From assembly GCA_019414265.1 (NCBI GenBank), contig DXMJ01000024.1:1-29609 (forward strand): a DNA stretch of 29,609 nt, given 5' to 3'. Below are positions 21,573 through 29,609 of the stretch, in pieces. The stretch is from Collinsella sp. (lineage in GTDB: Bacteria > Actinomycetota > Coriobacteriia > Coriobacteriales > Coriobacteriaceae). The notes beneath the pieces are model-generated. The model did no database searches. It saw only the letters and a list, made by a program, of their open reading frames with translations, and was not told the origin of the DNA. The translations under genes and the position numbers were made by a program. Each line of letters opens with the position of its first letter. Position 1 is the first letter of the stretch.

Positions 21573-22916
21573 ATGAGCGAACCCCTGCGCACCGTGAACG
21601 TCGGTCTGATCGGTCTGGGAACCGTCGGCGGCGGCGTGGCCCGTCTGATTAAGAGCCACCACGATGAGTACCTGGCCGCCTACGGCATCGACCTTAAGCT
21701 AACTCGCGCCTGCGCGCTTGCCTGGGAGCAGGCCGAGGCGGCCGGTATTGAGCGCGAGGCCTTTACGAGTGACTGGCACGACGTCGTCACCGACCCCGCT
21801 GTCGACATCGTCGTCGAGCTGATCGGCGGCGAGCACCCCGCGACCGAGATCTTCACCACCGCCTTCGAGAACGGTAAGCACGTCGTCTCTGCCAACAAGG
21901 CCCTGTTGGGCCGTCATGTCGAGACACTCGCCGAGAAGGCGCGCGCGTGCGGCGTGCAGATTAAGTGCGAGGCCAGCTGCGGCGGCGGCATCCCCATCGT
22001 GAGCACGCTTGAGCACGATCTGGTGGGCAACAAGATCCTGACCATCGCCGGCATCCTCAACGGCACCACCAACTACATCCTGTCGCGCATGGACGCCGAG
22101 GGCGCCGATTACGCCGACGTGCTCGCCGATGCACAGGCCAAGGGCTATGCCGAGGCCGACCCGTCCGCCGACGTCGACGGCTTCGATGCCGCCAGCAAGA
22201 CGGCCATCCTCGCCTCCATCGGCTTTGGCACCCGCGTTACCACCGATGATGTGTACCAGCAGGGTATCCGCACCATCGGCGCCGAGGACATCGCCCAGGC
22301 CCGCGAGCTCGGCTACACCATTAAGCTGCTCGGCATCGCCCGCAACACCGACGCCGGCGTCGACGTCCGCGTGCATCCCACGCTGATCCCCGCCGACCAC
22401 ATGCTTGCCAAGGTCAACGGCGCCATGAACGCTGTTTACGTAGTGGGCGATGCCGTGGGCGAGACCATGTTCTACGGTGCCGGCGCAGGCTCCTTCCCCA
22501 CCGCGAGCGCCGTCGTGGGCGATATCCTGTCGCTCTCCGAGCAGATCAGCCGGGGCGTGGCTCCGCTGCCCGAGATTGAGCCCTATGGTCACAACCTCGC
22601 CTTTAAGCCCATGGACGAGCTCCAGACCAAGTACTATGTGCGCCTGAAGGTCGCCGACCGCGTGGGCGCCCTGTCCGAGACGGTCGACATCTTTGCCAAG
22701 CACAACATTTCGATCTCGCTCATCAACCAAGTCGAGGACGGCAAGTCGGGTGTCAGCGATGCCTGCTCGGTCATCTTCCTGACGCACCGCGCACTCGAGA
22801 AGGACGTCCAGGCTGCCGCCGCGGAGCTTGCCAGCGTCGACTGCGTGGCCGAGGTCGCCAACGTCCTGCGCATCGAGGACGTTGAGGCCTGGACCGAAGG
22901 CGTCATGGCCAACTAG
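21573..22916 (+). CDS. hom: Homoserine dehydrogenase
   Basis: A 447-residue NAD(P)H-dependent enzyme that reduces aspartate semialdehyde to homoserine, the branch to threonine and methionine. The N-terminal Rossmann motif GLIGLGTVGGGV (residues 11-22), SANKALLG, the catalytic-domain segments EASCGGGIPI and GILNGTTNYILS, and the signature EADPSADVDGFDAASK are present. A C-terminal ACT domain (~residues 355-435; VADRVGALSETVDIFAKHNI) suggests feedback inhibition by threonine. The ATG at 21573 with AAGGAG six bases upstream gives the normal length; an extension from 21468 is rejected. A TAGAAT near 21514 could be the -10. No other threonine genes are adjacent. Confidence 0.96.
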   Translation: MSEPLRTVNVGLIGLGTVGGGVARLIKSHHDEYLAAYGIDLKLTRACALAWEQAEAAGIEREAFTSDWHDVVTDPAVDIVVELIGGEHPATEIFTTAFENGKHVVSANKALLGRHVETLAEKARACGVQIKCEASCGGGIPIVSTLEHDLVGNKILTIAGILNGTTNYILSRMDAEGADYADVLADAQAKGYAEADPSADVDGFDAASKTAILASIGFGTRVTTDDVYQQGIRTIGAEDIAQARELGYTIKLLGIARNTDAGVDVRVHPTLIPADHMLAKVNGAMNAVYVVGDAVGETMFYGAGAGSFPTASAVVGDILSLSEQISRGVAPLPEIEPYGHNLAFKPMDELQTKYYVRLKVADRVGALSETVDIFAKHNISISLINQVEDGKSGVSDACSVIFLTHRALEKDVQAAAAELASVDCVAEVANVLRIEDVEAWTEGVMAN

Positions 22917-22947
22917 TTCGGTTTACACCCCACAACGCATTTGCTCG

Positions 22948-22987
22948 AAGGGCTCCCGTCTGGTCTTGGACGGGAGCCCTTTTATTT
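22948..22987 (+). terminator. Rho-independent terminator of hom
   Basis: GGGCTCCCGTC and GACGGGAGCCC form a perfect 11-bp stem with an 8-base loop, followed by TTTTATTT, about 30 bases after the hom stop codon. Confidence 0.92.
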
Positions 22988-23139
22988 GCACGCTCGGGGC
23001 GCATTGACGCGATCCGCGTTTGAACAATTTGACCGTTCGGTGTCAACCAGGGATACCGCTCACCGATAAGCAGGCATGTTTGCTTTTGTCCGCCGCTATC
23101 CTGTGCTGCGTACGTCCACCCCCGAAGAATGGAGGCACC

Positions 23140-23889
23140 ATGTTGCTCGAGGGCAAGAAAGCAATCATCACCGGAGGCACGCGCGGTATCGGCTATGCCA
23201 TCGCCTGCCGCTTTATCGAGGAGGGTGCCACCGTCACCGTCTTTGGCTCGCGTCAGGAGACCGCCGATGCGGCCGTTGAGAAGCTGACAGCCGTCTATCC
23301 CGACGCCAAGGTCTGGGGTCGCTCCTGCGACCTCACCTCACTCGAAGCCGTGACCGAGGCCTTTACCCAGGCTGCAGCCGATATGGGCGGTCTCGATACG
23401 GTCGTCAACAACGCCGGAATCTCCCAGCGCTCACCCCTTTTGGACTATACAGCCGAGGAGTTCGCCAAAGTTATGGACCTCAACGTCGTCGCCGTCTTTA
23501 ACGGTCACCAGGCTGCCGCCAAGATCATGACCGAGGCCGGCCACGGCGGCACCATCACTACCACAAGCTCGATGGTCGCCAAGTACGGCCAGCCCTCTGG
23601 CGTCGGCTACCCCACGTCTAAGTTTGCCGTCAACGGCATGGTCCAGTCGCTCTCGCGCGAGCTCGCCCCCATGGGCATTCGCGTCAACGCCGTTGCCCCA
23701 GGCGTAACCAAGACCGATATGGTCGCCAACCTGCCCGAAGAGGTCATCAAGCCCATCATCGCCACTATTCCGCTCGGTCGCATGGGCGAGCCCGAGGACG
23801 TTGCCAACGCCTTCGTTTTCCTTGCGAGCGACATGTCCTCCTATGTCACGGGCGCCATCCTCCCCGTCGACGGGGCAGCCCGCTCCTAA
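23140..23889 (+). CDS. Short-chain dehydrogenase/reductase, BaiA/FabG-like
   Basis: A 249-residue classical SDR oxidoreductase. The cofactor motif TGGTRGIG (residues ~11-18), NNAG (~90-93), the catalytic Ser in TTTSSM, the YxxxK pair in GYPTSK (~156-161) and VAPGVTKTDM are all intact. The GSRQE after the second strand suggests NADP(H) preference. Resemblance to clostridial BaiA-type 3-alpha-hydroxysteroid dehydrogenases (TGGTRGIG, SGVGYPxSK, VAPGVxxTDM) is notable from memory, but FabG-like reductases share much of this, so the substrate is open. The ATG at 23140 has GGAGG four bases upstream. It stands alone between two terminators. A BASS transporter lies 11 kb away and is not linked. Confidence 0.88.
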   Translation: MLLEGKKAIITGGTRGIGYAIACRFIEEGATVTVFGSRQETADAAVEKLTAVYPDAKVWGRSCDLTSLEAVTEAFTQAAADMGGLDTVVNNAGISQRSPLLDYTAEEFAKVMDLNVVAVFNGHQAAAKIMTEAGHGGTITTTSSMVAKYGQPSGVGYPTSKFAVNGMVQSLSRELAPMGIRVNAVAPGVTKTDMVANLPEEVIKPIIATIPLGRMGEPEDVANAFVFLASDMSSYVTGAILPVDGAARS

Positions 23890-23933
23890 AGGTCGAAAGT
23901 TTCGGCTTCGAACCTCAACAGAGTTCAACGCAA

Positions 23934-23972
23934 AAGGCGCGCTGTCCGCATCAACCGCAGGCAGCGCGCCTT
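23934..23972. terminator. Bidirectional terminator between convergent SDR and antiporter genes
   Basis: AAGGCGCGCTG and CAGCGCGCCTT (11-bp arms, 17-base loop with additional CC/GG pairing) have T-rich tails on both strands: TTCTATTATTT on the plus strand and TTTTG on the minus strand. Confidence 0.85.
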
Positions 23973-24010
23973 CTATTATTTGGACGGAACCCGTATCCCG
24001 ACATTCCTTG

Positions 24011-25573
24011 CTACTTGCCGTCGTCGTCCTGGGCTTCATCGCGCGCGTAGAGCTCCAGCATGCGGCGGCGGTATTCGTGTACGGCGAGCTTGGCGCGCTC
24101 AAGGCGGCGGCGCTCACGCGGAGTCAGCTCGGACGGGTCAACCTCATCACCATAGGTCTTATCGGCAAGAAGACGCGCCGCGTCCACGATGCGGGCATCG
24201 ATGTGGCCGCTCGCCGCCTCGGCGGAAAGACGCTCGGCAATCGTATCGAGCGTAGGCAGGCCCTCGAATACGCGACCATGGCCATGTGAGGTCAGCAGCT
24301 CGTGCTCGCGTGCGAGCAGGCTCGCCAAATCGTGATGGGCGCGCAGGATGTCAAGCGCATCGGATGGATGCTCGGCAACCTCTGCCACGGCGGCGACCGG
24401 CGCGGCATCGACCACGCGGTAGAAGAGCTGCGCGAGCAATGGCATCAAGAACACCGTGATGGCACCGGCGGCAACCATGACCGACGCAATATCTTGCGAC
24501 AGCGCGCCCGCGTTGACGGCAACGCTCGTCACGGCAACGATGATCGGCAGGGCCGTGGTGCAGTACAGGGCCACGGTAATGCGACCATACGCCGACACAT
24601 CGCGCGTCGCAGGACAAATGCTCATAGAGATGAGAATGGGCACGGCGCGAATGATAAGCAACGCCACGATAAAGCCCGCGAGCAGCCCGGGGCGTGACGC
24701 CACGGCCGTCAGGTCGATCTTTGCGCCCGATACGGTAAAGAACACCGGAATCAAAAAGCCGTAGGCCAGGCCGTCGAGCTTGGTCTCGAGCGTATGGTTG
24801 CCCTCGGGGATGATATAGCGCAGGACAAAGCCGGCGGCAAAAGAACCCAACACGATGTCGAGATCAAAGACGGCCGAGAACGCCACGAGCGTGACCAGGA
24901 TGAGCACCGTCAGGCGCACGAAGGTCTGCGACGTGGTATCGGCACGCTCCTCGACAAACGCAAAGAAGCGGCTGCCGACGCGCTTGGAGCGGCTTGGGAC
25001 CACGGCCAGCAACACGCAAACCACCGCAAACAAGCCAAGGATTACGAGCGTTTGGATGCCAGTGCGAGCAGACAGCAGCACCGACATGGCGAGCACGGGA
25101 CCGAGCTCGCCCCAAGTGCCATACGCGAGAATCGAGTCGCCCACACGCGTGCCGGTGAGCGAGCGCTCACGCATGATGGGCACGAGCGTGCCGAGCGCCG
25201 TAGAAGTGAGGGCAAGCGTCACGGCGATGCCGTCGAAATGACTGACCGAGAACCACGGGGTAAAGCGCACGGCAAGCCAGGCGATACCAAACGTGACGAC
25301 CCACGTCGCCAAGCCGTAGCGCCCCTCGACGCCCGTAATGCTCTTGGGGTCGATCTCAAAGCCGGCAAGCAGGAACAAAAAGGCCAGGCCGAGCTCGGAC
25401 ACAAGCGAGACCTCGGCATCTACATGGATGACGCCGAGCATATGGGGTCCCAGCACCGCGCCGAGCACGAGCAAAAAGACGGTCTCGGGAACGGGTTTTC
25501 CGGGAATCGCCGAGGCGATGAAGGGGCTTGCGAAGGCCACGAGTGCGATGATGGCGAGCGAAACGAATGCCAT
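24011..25573 (-). CDS. CPA2-family cation:proton antiporter
   Basis: A 520-residue membrane protein of the monovalent cation:proton antiporter-2 (KefB/NapA-like) group, exchanging Na+ or K+ for H+. Residues 1-395 hold about twelve hydrophobic segments, with LGAVLGPHMLG near the first pair, FLFLLAGFEIDPKSI (a typical CPA2 motif) and ALTSTALGTLVPIM. The conserved pair of acidic residues usual in the core is not obvious without alignment. Residues ~400-520 form a soluble, helical, acidic tail (ALDILRAHHDLASLL, then RERRRLERAK) with no KTN nucleotide-binding motif, unlike KefB/KefC. The ATG at 25573 has AAAGG seven bases upstream. The gene is monocistronic and converges on the SDR. Confidence 0.9.
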   Translation of the reverse strand: MAFVSLAIIALVAFASPFIASAIPGKPVPETVFLLVLGAVLGPHMLGVIHVDAEVSLVSELGLAFLFLLAGFEIDPKSITGVEGRYGLATWVVTFGIAWLAVRFTPWFSVSHFDGIAVTLALTSTALGTLVPIMRERSLTGTRVGDSILAYGTWGELGPVLAMSVLLSARTGIQTLVILGLFAVVCVLLAVVPSRSKRVGSRFFAFVEERADTTSQTFVRLTVLILVTLVAFSAVFDLDIVLGSFAAGFVLRYIIPEGNHTLETKLDGLAYGFLIPVFFTVSGAKIDLTAVASRPGLLAGFIVALLIIRAVPILISMSICPATRDVSAYGRITVALYCTTALPIIVAVTSVAVNAGALSQDIASVMVAAGAITVFLMPLLAQLFYRVVDAAPVAAVAEVAEHPSDALDILRAHHDLASLLAREHELLTSHGHGRVFEGLPTLDTIAERLSAEAASGHIDARIVDAARLLADKTYGDEVDPSELTPRERRRLERAKLAVHEYRRRMLELYARDEAQDDDGK

Positions 25574-25642
25574 GTGATGCCTTTCTCTTGTTTGCGCTTC
25601 ACTGTAGCACCCTCGCCGTCCTCAACGCGCCGCGAGCTGTCG

Positions 25643-25648
25643 TATCAT
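25643..25648 (+). promoter_or_regulatory. Candidate -10 element of purL
   Basis: TATCAT lies about 110 bases before the purL start, with only a poor -35 (CCTCAA) at 17 bases. No purine riboswitch or PurR-type box is recognisable in the 184-base gap. Confidence 0.35.
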
Positions 25649-25757
25649 AGTGAGGTTTACAAACATGTGGCTCAAGGCGACCGCGAGGCTTGCCCCGTAA
25701 ACCGACCGCTGCCGCATACCGTACCGTACGCCCAACCGATCAGGAAGGCAGGAACCA

Positions 25758-28700
25758 ATGGTCTCTCGTATCTACGTGGAGAAGAAACCCGGGTTCGACG
25801 TCGAGGCTCAGCAGCTCAAGGGCGAGCTGACCGAGATTCTCGGCATCAAGGGCATCGAGGCCCTGAGGATCATCAACCGCTACGACGTCGAGGGCATCGA
25901 CGAGGAGCTTTTCCGCTCCTGCGTGCCGACCGTCTTTAGCGAGCCCCAGGTCGATGTGACCTACGACGAGCTCCCCGCAAGCGATGGCGCCGTCTTTGCC
26001 GTCGAATTCCTGCCTGGCCAGTTTGACCAGCGCGCCGACTCCGCCAGCGAGTGCGTGCAGCTCATCAGCCAGGGCGAGCGCCCCGCCGTGCGCTCCGCCA
26101 AGGTCTATATGATCTCGGGCGCTCTGGACGAAGCCGCCATCAAGGCCATCAAGCACTACGTGGTGAACCCCGTCGAGGCGCGCATCGCCTCGCTCGACTT
26201 GCCCGAGACGCTGTACATGGAGACCCCCGAGCCCCAGCCCGTCGAAGTGCTCGACGGCTTCCGCGAGCTCGATGAGGCCGGCCTTGCCGTCTTCATCGCC
26301 GATCGCGGTCTTGCTATGGACGAGGCGGACATCGCCTTCTGCCAGCAGTACTTCCGCGATGAGGACCGCGACCCCACCATCACCGAGATCCGCGTGATCG
26401 ACACCTACTGGTCCGACCACTGCCGCCACACCACCTTCGGCACCGTCCTAGATGACGTGACGATCGACGACGCCGTGGTGCAGCAGGCCTTCGACCGCTA
26501 CATGGAGATGCGCCACGAGCTCGGTCGCGACGCCAAGCCCGTCTGCCTCATGGACATGGGCACCATCGGCGCCAAGTACCTCAAGAAGACCGGCGTCATG
26601 ACCGATGTCGACGAATCCGAGGAGATCAACGCCTGCACCGTCAAGGTGAAGGTCGATGTCGACGGCGAGGACCAGGACTGGCTGTTCCTCTTTAAGAACG
26701 AGACCCATAACCACCCGACCGAGATCGAGCCCTTCGGCGGTGCCGCCACCTGCGTGGGCGGCGCCATCCGCGACCCGCTCTCGGGCCGCAGCTATGTGTA
26801 CCAGGCCATGCGTGTCACCGGCGCCGGCGACCCCACCGTCCCGGTTTCCGAGACGCTCGAGGGCAAGTTGCCGCAGCGCAAGCTCGTAACCACCGCTGCC
26901 GCCGGCTACTCCAGCTACGGCAACCAGATCGGCCTTGCCACCGGCCAGGTCAACGAGCTCTATCACCCCGGTTACGTGGCCAAGCGCATGGAGGTCGGCG
27001 CCGTCGTGGGCGCCACCCCGGCAAACCACGTTCGTCGCGAGTGCCCCGCCCCCACCGACAAGATCATCCTGCTGGGTGGCCGCACCGGCCGTGACGGCAT
27101 CGGTGGCGCCACCGGCTCCTCCAAGACCCAGAACACCGAGTCCATCGAGACCTCGGGTGCCGAAGTCCAGAAGGGCAACGCCCCGGTCGAGCGCAAACTG
27201 CAGCGTCTGTTCCGCCGCGGCGATGCCTGCCGTCTGATCAAGCGCTGCAACGACTTTGGCGCCGGCGGCGTCTCGGTCGCCGTGGGCGAGCTTGCCGACG
27301 GCCTGTATGTCGACCTTGATACCGTGACCAAGAAGTACGACGGCTTGGACGGCACCGAGCTCGCCATTTCCGAGTCCCAGGAGCGCATGGCCTGCGCCGT
27401 CGCCGACGGTGACGTCGAGGAGTTCATGGGCTACGCCGCCGAGGAGAACCTGGAGGCAACCGTCATCGCCGAGGTTACCGCCGAGCCGCGCATGCGCATG
27501 GCCTGGAACGGCGTCGCCATCGTCGATCTGTCCCGCGAGTTCCTCAATTCCAACGGTGCGCCCAAGCACCAGGTCGCCCACGTCTGCGCCCGCAGCGTGT
27601 GGCAGCCCAGCTGGGCCGGCACCACGCTTGCCGAGCGCATGACCTCGCTCGTCACCGACCTTAACGTCGCCTCCAACAAGGGTCTTTCCGAGCGCTTTGA
27701 CTCCACCATCGGCGCCGCGACCGTGCTCATGCCCTTTGGCGGCAAGACGCAGCTCACCCCAAGCTCGGCCATGGTCGCCAAGTTCCCCGTGGACGGCGAG
27801 ACCACCACGGCGAGCGCTATGGCATGGGGCTTCAACCCCTATCTGATGGAGGCCGACCAGTTTGCGGGCGCCTACCTGTCCGTGGTCGAGTCCATCGCCA
27901 AGCTCGTGGCCGCCGGCTTTGAGCACAAGCGCGCCTATCTCTCCTTCCAGGAGTACTTTGAGCGTCTGCGCACCGAGGCCGAGCGTTGGGGCAAGCCCAT
28001 GGCAGCCGTCCTGGGCGCCCTTATGGCCCAGGTCGACCTGGGTGCCGGCGCCATCGGCGGCAAGGATTCCATGAGTGGCTCGTTTGAAGACGAAGCCGGC
28101 GAGCTCAACGTTCCGCCGACCCTGATCAGCTTCGCTGTCGCCGTTGGCAAGGCGGACCGCGCTGTCTCCCCCGAGTTCAAGGGTCTCACGCATCGCGTCG
28201 TCCGTGTCGCCCCCGCCACCTATGGCGAGGACTACCGCCCCGATGCCCAGCAGCTGCTCGCCGCATTTGACGCCGTCGAGGCGCTCACCGCCACCGGCGA
28301 CGCCCTGGCCGTCTCCACGCCCGGCTACGGCTGCGGCGCCGAGAGCCTCTTTAAGATGTGCGTCGGTAACCAGATCGGTATCGAGCTTGCCGAGGATGTA
28401 GACGTGGAGAGCCTCTTCACCCCGCTTTACGGCAGCTTTATCGTCGAGCTCGCCGAGGATGCCGAGCTGCCCGAGATCGCCGACGGCGTTGTCGTCGAGC
28501 CCCTGGGCACCACCGTCGAGAGCTATGTCATCGACACCGGCTCCGAGGTCATCGAGCTCGCCGAGCTCCAGGAGGCCTGGGAGAGCGGCATCGAGGGCGT
28601 CTTTGCCTACCGCAGCGCCGGCGAGACTGCCAAGGTCGAGACCATCGACTTCCGTGCCAAGGATATCCACGTGTACAGCGGCGCCAAGATCGCCCGCCCG

Positions 28701-29504
28701 CGCGTGGTAATCCCCGTGTTCCCCGGCAACAACTGCGAGTACGATAGCGCCCGCGCTTTCCGCGCCGCCGGCGCCGAGGCCGACACCTTCGTGATCAACA
28801 ACCTCACGCCCGAGGCCGTCGCCGAAAGCACCCACGAGCTTGCCCGCCGCATCCGTGCAAGCCAGATCGTCATGATCCCCGGCGGCTTCTCGGGCGGCGA
28901 CGAGCCCGATGGCTCCGCCAAGTTCATCACGGCGTTCTTCCGCGCTCCCGAGGTCACCGAGGCAGTCCGCGACCTGCTCAAGGCCCGCGACGGCCTGATG
29001 CTGGGCATCTGCAACGGCTTCCAGGCCCTGATCAAGCTCGGTCTGGTGCCCTACGGCGACATCGTCGACGCCACGCCCGATGCGCCCACGCTGACGTTCA
29101 ACACCATCGGTCGCCATCAGAGCCGTCTGGTGCGCACCCGCATCTCGTCCAACCTGTCCCCGTGGCTATCGCAGTGCAGCCTGGACGACCCCTACACCGT
29201 CGCCATCAGCCACGGCGAGGGCCGCTTTGTCGCCAGCGACGAGGTGCTCGCCCAGCTCATCGCCAACGGCCAGGTCGCCACGCAGTACGTGGGCGAGGAC
29301 GGCAAGCCCAGCATGGACCTTTCCGTCAACCCCAACGGCTCCGCACTCGCCATCGAGGGCATCACGAGCCCCGACGGCCGCGTCCTGGGCAAGATGGGCC
29401 ATGCCGAGCGTCGTGGCGACAACCTGTACCGCAACGTGCCCGAGCATGTCCCCGGCGATAAGTTCATGCCGATCTTTGAGAGCGGCGTGGCCTACTTCGC
29501 TTAA
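25758..29504 (+). CDS. purL: Phosphoribosylformylglycinamidine synthase (PurL-PurQ fusion)
   Basis: A 1248-residue single-chain FGAM synthase that converts FGAR, glutamine and ATP to FGAM in purine synthesis. Residues ~1-970 are the synthetase part: the N-terminal PurS-like domain, then SDHCRHTTF, KNETHNHPTEIEPFGGAATCVGG (quoted in parts: ETHNHPTEI), GGVSVAVGE and the duplicated AIRS-like halves. Residues ~975-1248 are the class I glutamine amidotransferase: PGNNCEYDSARAF, GGFSGGDE, nucleophile Cys1085 in GICNGFQ, and His1152/Glu1154 in SHGEGRF. The architecture matches the long form of Clostridium and Actinobacteria rather than the three-subunit Bacillus PurSLQ. Start at ATG 25758 after an AGGCAGGA. 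It is monocistronic as far as can be seen. Confidence 0.97.
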   Translation: MVSRIYVEKKPGFDVEAQQLKGELTEILGIKGIEALRIINRYDVEGIDEELFRSCVPTVFSEPQVDVTYDELPASDGAVFAVEFLPGQFDQRADSASECVQLISQGERPAVRSAKVYMISGALDEAAIKAIKHYVVNPVEARIASLDLPETLYMETPEPQPVEVLDGFRELDEAGLAVFIADRGLAMDEADIAFCQQYFRDEDRDPTITEIRVIDTYWSDHCRHTTFGTVLDDVTIDDAVVQQAFDRYMEMRHELGRDAKPVCLMDMGTIGAKYLKKTGVMTDVDESEEINACTVKVKVDVDGEDQDWLFLFKNETHNHPTEIEPFGGAATCVGGAIRDPLSGRSYVYQAMRVTGAGDPTVPVSETLEGKLPQRKLVTTAAAGYSSYGNQIGLATGQVNELYHPGYVAKRMEVGAVVGATPANHVRRECPAPTDKIILLGGRTGRDGIGGATGSSKTQNTESIETSGAEVQKGNAPVERKLQRLFRRGDACRLIKRCNDFGAGGVSVAVGELADGLYVDLDTVTKKYDGLDGTELAISESQERMACAVADGDVEEFMGYAAEENLEATVIAEVTAEPRMRMAWNGVAIVDLSREFLNSNGAPKHQVAHVCARSVWQPSWAGTTLAERMTSLVTDLNVASNKGLSERFDSTIGAATVLMPFGGKTQLTPSSAMVAKFPVDGETTTASAMAWGFNPYLMEADQFAGAYLSVVESIAKLVAAGFEHKRAYLSFQEYFERLRTEAERWGKPMAAVLGALMAQVDLGAGAIGGKDSMSGSFEDEAGELNVPPTLISFAVAVGKADRAVSPEFKGLTHRVVRVAPATYGEDYRPDAQQLLAAFDAVEALTATGDALAVSTPGYGCGAESLFKMCVGNQIGIELAEDVDVESLFTPLYGSFIVELAEDAELPEIADGVVVEPLGTTVESYVIDTGSEVIELAELQEAWESGIEGVFAYRSAGETAKVETIDFRAKDIHVYSGAKIARPRVVIPVFPGNNCEYDSARAFRAAGAEADTFVINNLTPEAVAESTHELARRIRASQIVMIPGGFSGGDEPDGSAKFITAFFRAPEVTEAVRDLLKARDGLMLGICNGFQALIKLGLVPYGDIVDATPDAPTLTFNTIGRHQSRLVRTRISSNLSPWLSQCSLDDPYTVAISHGEGRFVASDEVLAQLIANGQVATQYVGEDGKPSMDLSVNPNGSALAIEGITSPDGRVLGKMGHAERRGDNLYRNVPEHVPGDKFMPIFESGVAYFA

Positions 29505-29557
29505 TGCGTCCCATCGGGTACAATCCCCTCGGGTAACAACACCCGCCACCGGCACAC

Positions 29558-29609
29558 TGAACTGCACCCCAAAACTTGGACGGCTTAAATAAGAACTACG
29601 CCGCAAGGG
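29558..29609. mobile_element. Left end of an IS3-family insertion sequence (partial)
   Basis: The sequence TGAACTGCACCCCAAAACTT and its continuation (GGACGG, then AAATAAGAAC) closely match the terminal inverted repeats of IS3-family elements of the IS150 type, which begin TG(T/A)ACTGCACCCC. The window stops after 52 bases, so the transposase genes lie beyond it. It starts about 50 bases after the purL stop. The identification is from memory of such ends. Confidence 0.6.

Noticed and set aside
11619..23889. A bile-acid uptake and modification operon formed by the BASS transporter and the SDR
   Set aside because: The two genes are 11 kb apart with unrelated operons between them, and BASS transporters have many substrates.
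25574..25757. Purine riboswitch or PurR box before purL
   Set aside because: The conserved three-way junction sequences and PurBox pattern are not seen.
26448..29117. 889-codon open frame antisense to purL
   Set aside because: It is a by-product of strong GC bias at third positions of purL. It has no family match, no ribosome binding site and low-complexity Gly/Ala/Val composition.
1..29609. CRISPR array or cas genes
   Set aside because: No regularly spaced short direct repeats and no Cas-like proteins occur in the window.

Overview
The window looks like a chromosomal segment of a high-GC gut actinobacterium of the class Coriobacteriia, most likely Collinsella or a close relative. This is inferred from the strong G/C third-position bias, the gene set (fused PurL/PurQ, long Rel, a RecJ fused to a helicase, CPA2 antiporter, short-chain dehydrogenase) and repeat families with an ACGTCCCCA core. 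No rRNA gene is present to prove it.

Left part (1-5650). A structured non-coding stretch is followed on the minus strand by the translation operon infC-rpmI-rplT. The operon has a long hairpin-rich leader ending in a T-run, and infC appears to start at an ATA codon. Next come a tRNA-Leu(CAA) gene whose 3' end is duplicated 184 bp away, a transglutaminase-like protein, a long palindromic repeat or terminator, class II fructose-bisphosphate aldolase and a metallo-beta-lactamase-fold hydrolase.

Middle part (5650-15930). A stringent-response and repair pair follows: rel (ppGpp synthetase/hydrolase) directly downstream of an unusual RecJ-RecQ-like fusion nuclease/helicase. A divergent BASS-family transporter, a translationally coupled pair (cutC and a GalT-like DUF4931 protein), and a PadR-DUF1700-small membrane protein cassette come next. 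That cassette is bracketed by the same REP-like repeat family and ends beside a tiny ParB-like relic, so it sits in a spot of past DNA turnover.

Right part (15930-29609). A complete branched-chain amino-acid-type ABC importer (livK, livH, livM, livG, livF; minus strand) has hairpins separating the binding-protein gene from the membrane and ATPase genes, and an internally deleted livK pseudogene lies upstream. Homoserine dehydrogenase (threonine/methionine synthesis), a BaiA/FabG-like SDR, a CPA2 cation:proton antiporter and a 1248-residue PurL-PurQ fusion follow. The window ends in what looks like the terminal repeat of an IS3-family insertion sequence.

Most of the window is core metabolism. 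The parts worth a second look are the RecJ-RecQ fusion, the infC start and leader, the tRNA 3'-end duplication, the two large palindromes, the ACGTCCCCA repeats around the PadR cassette, the collapsed livK paralogue and the structured RNA candidate at the left edge.
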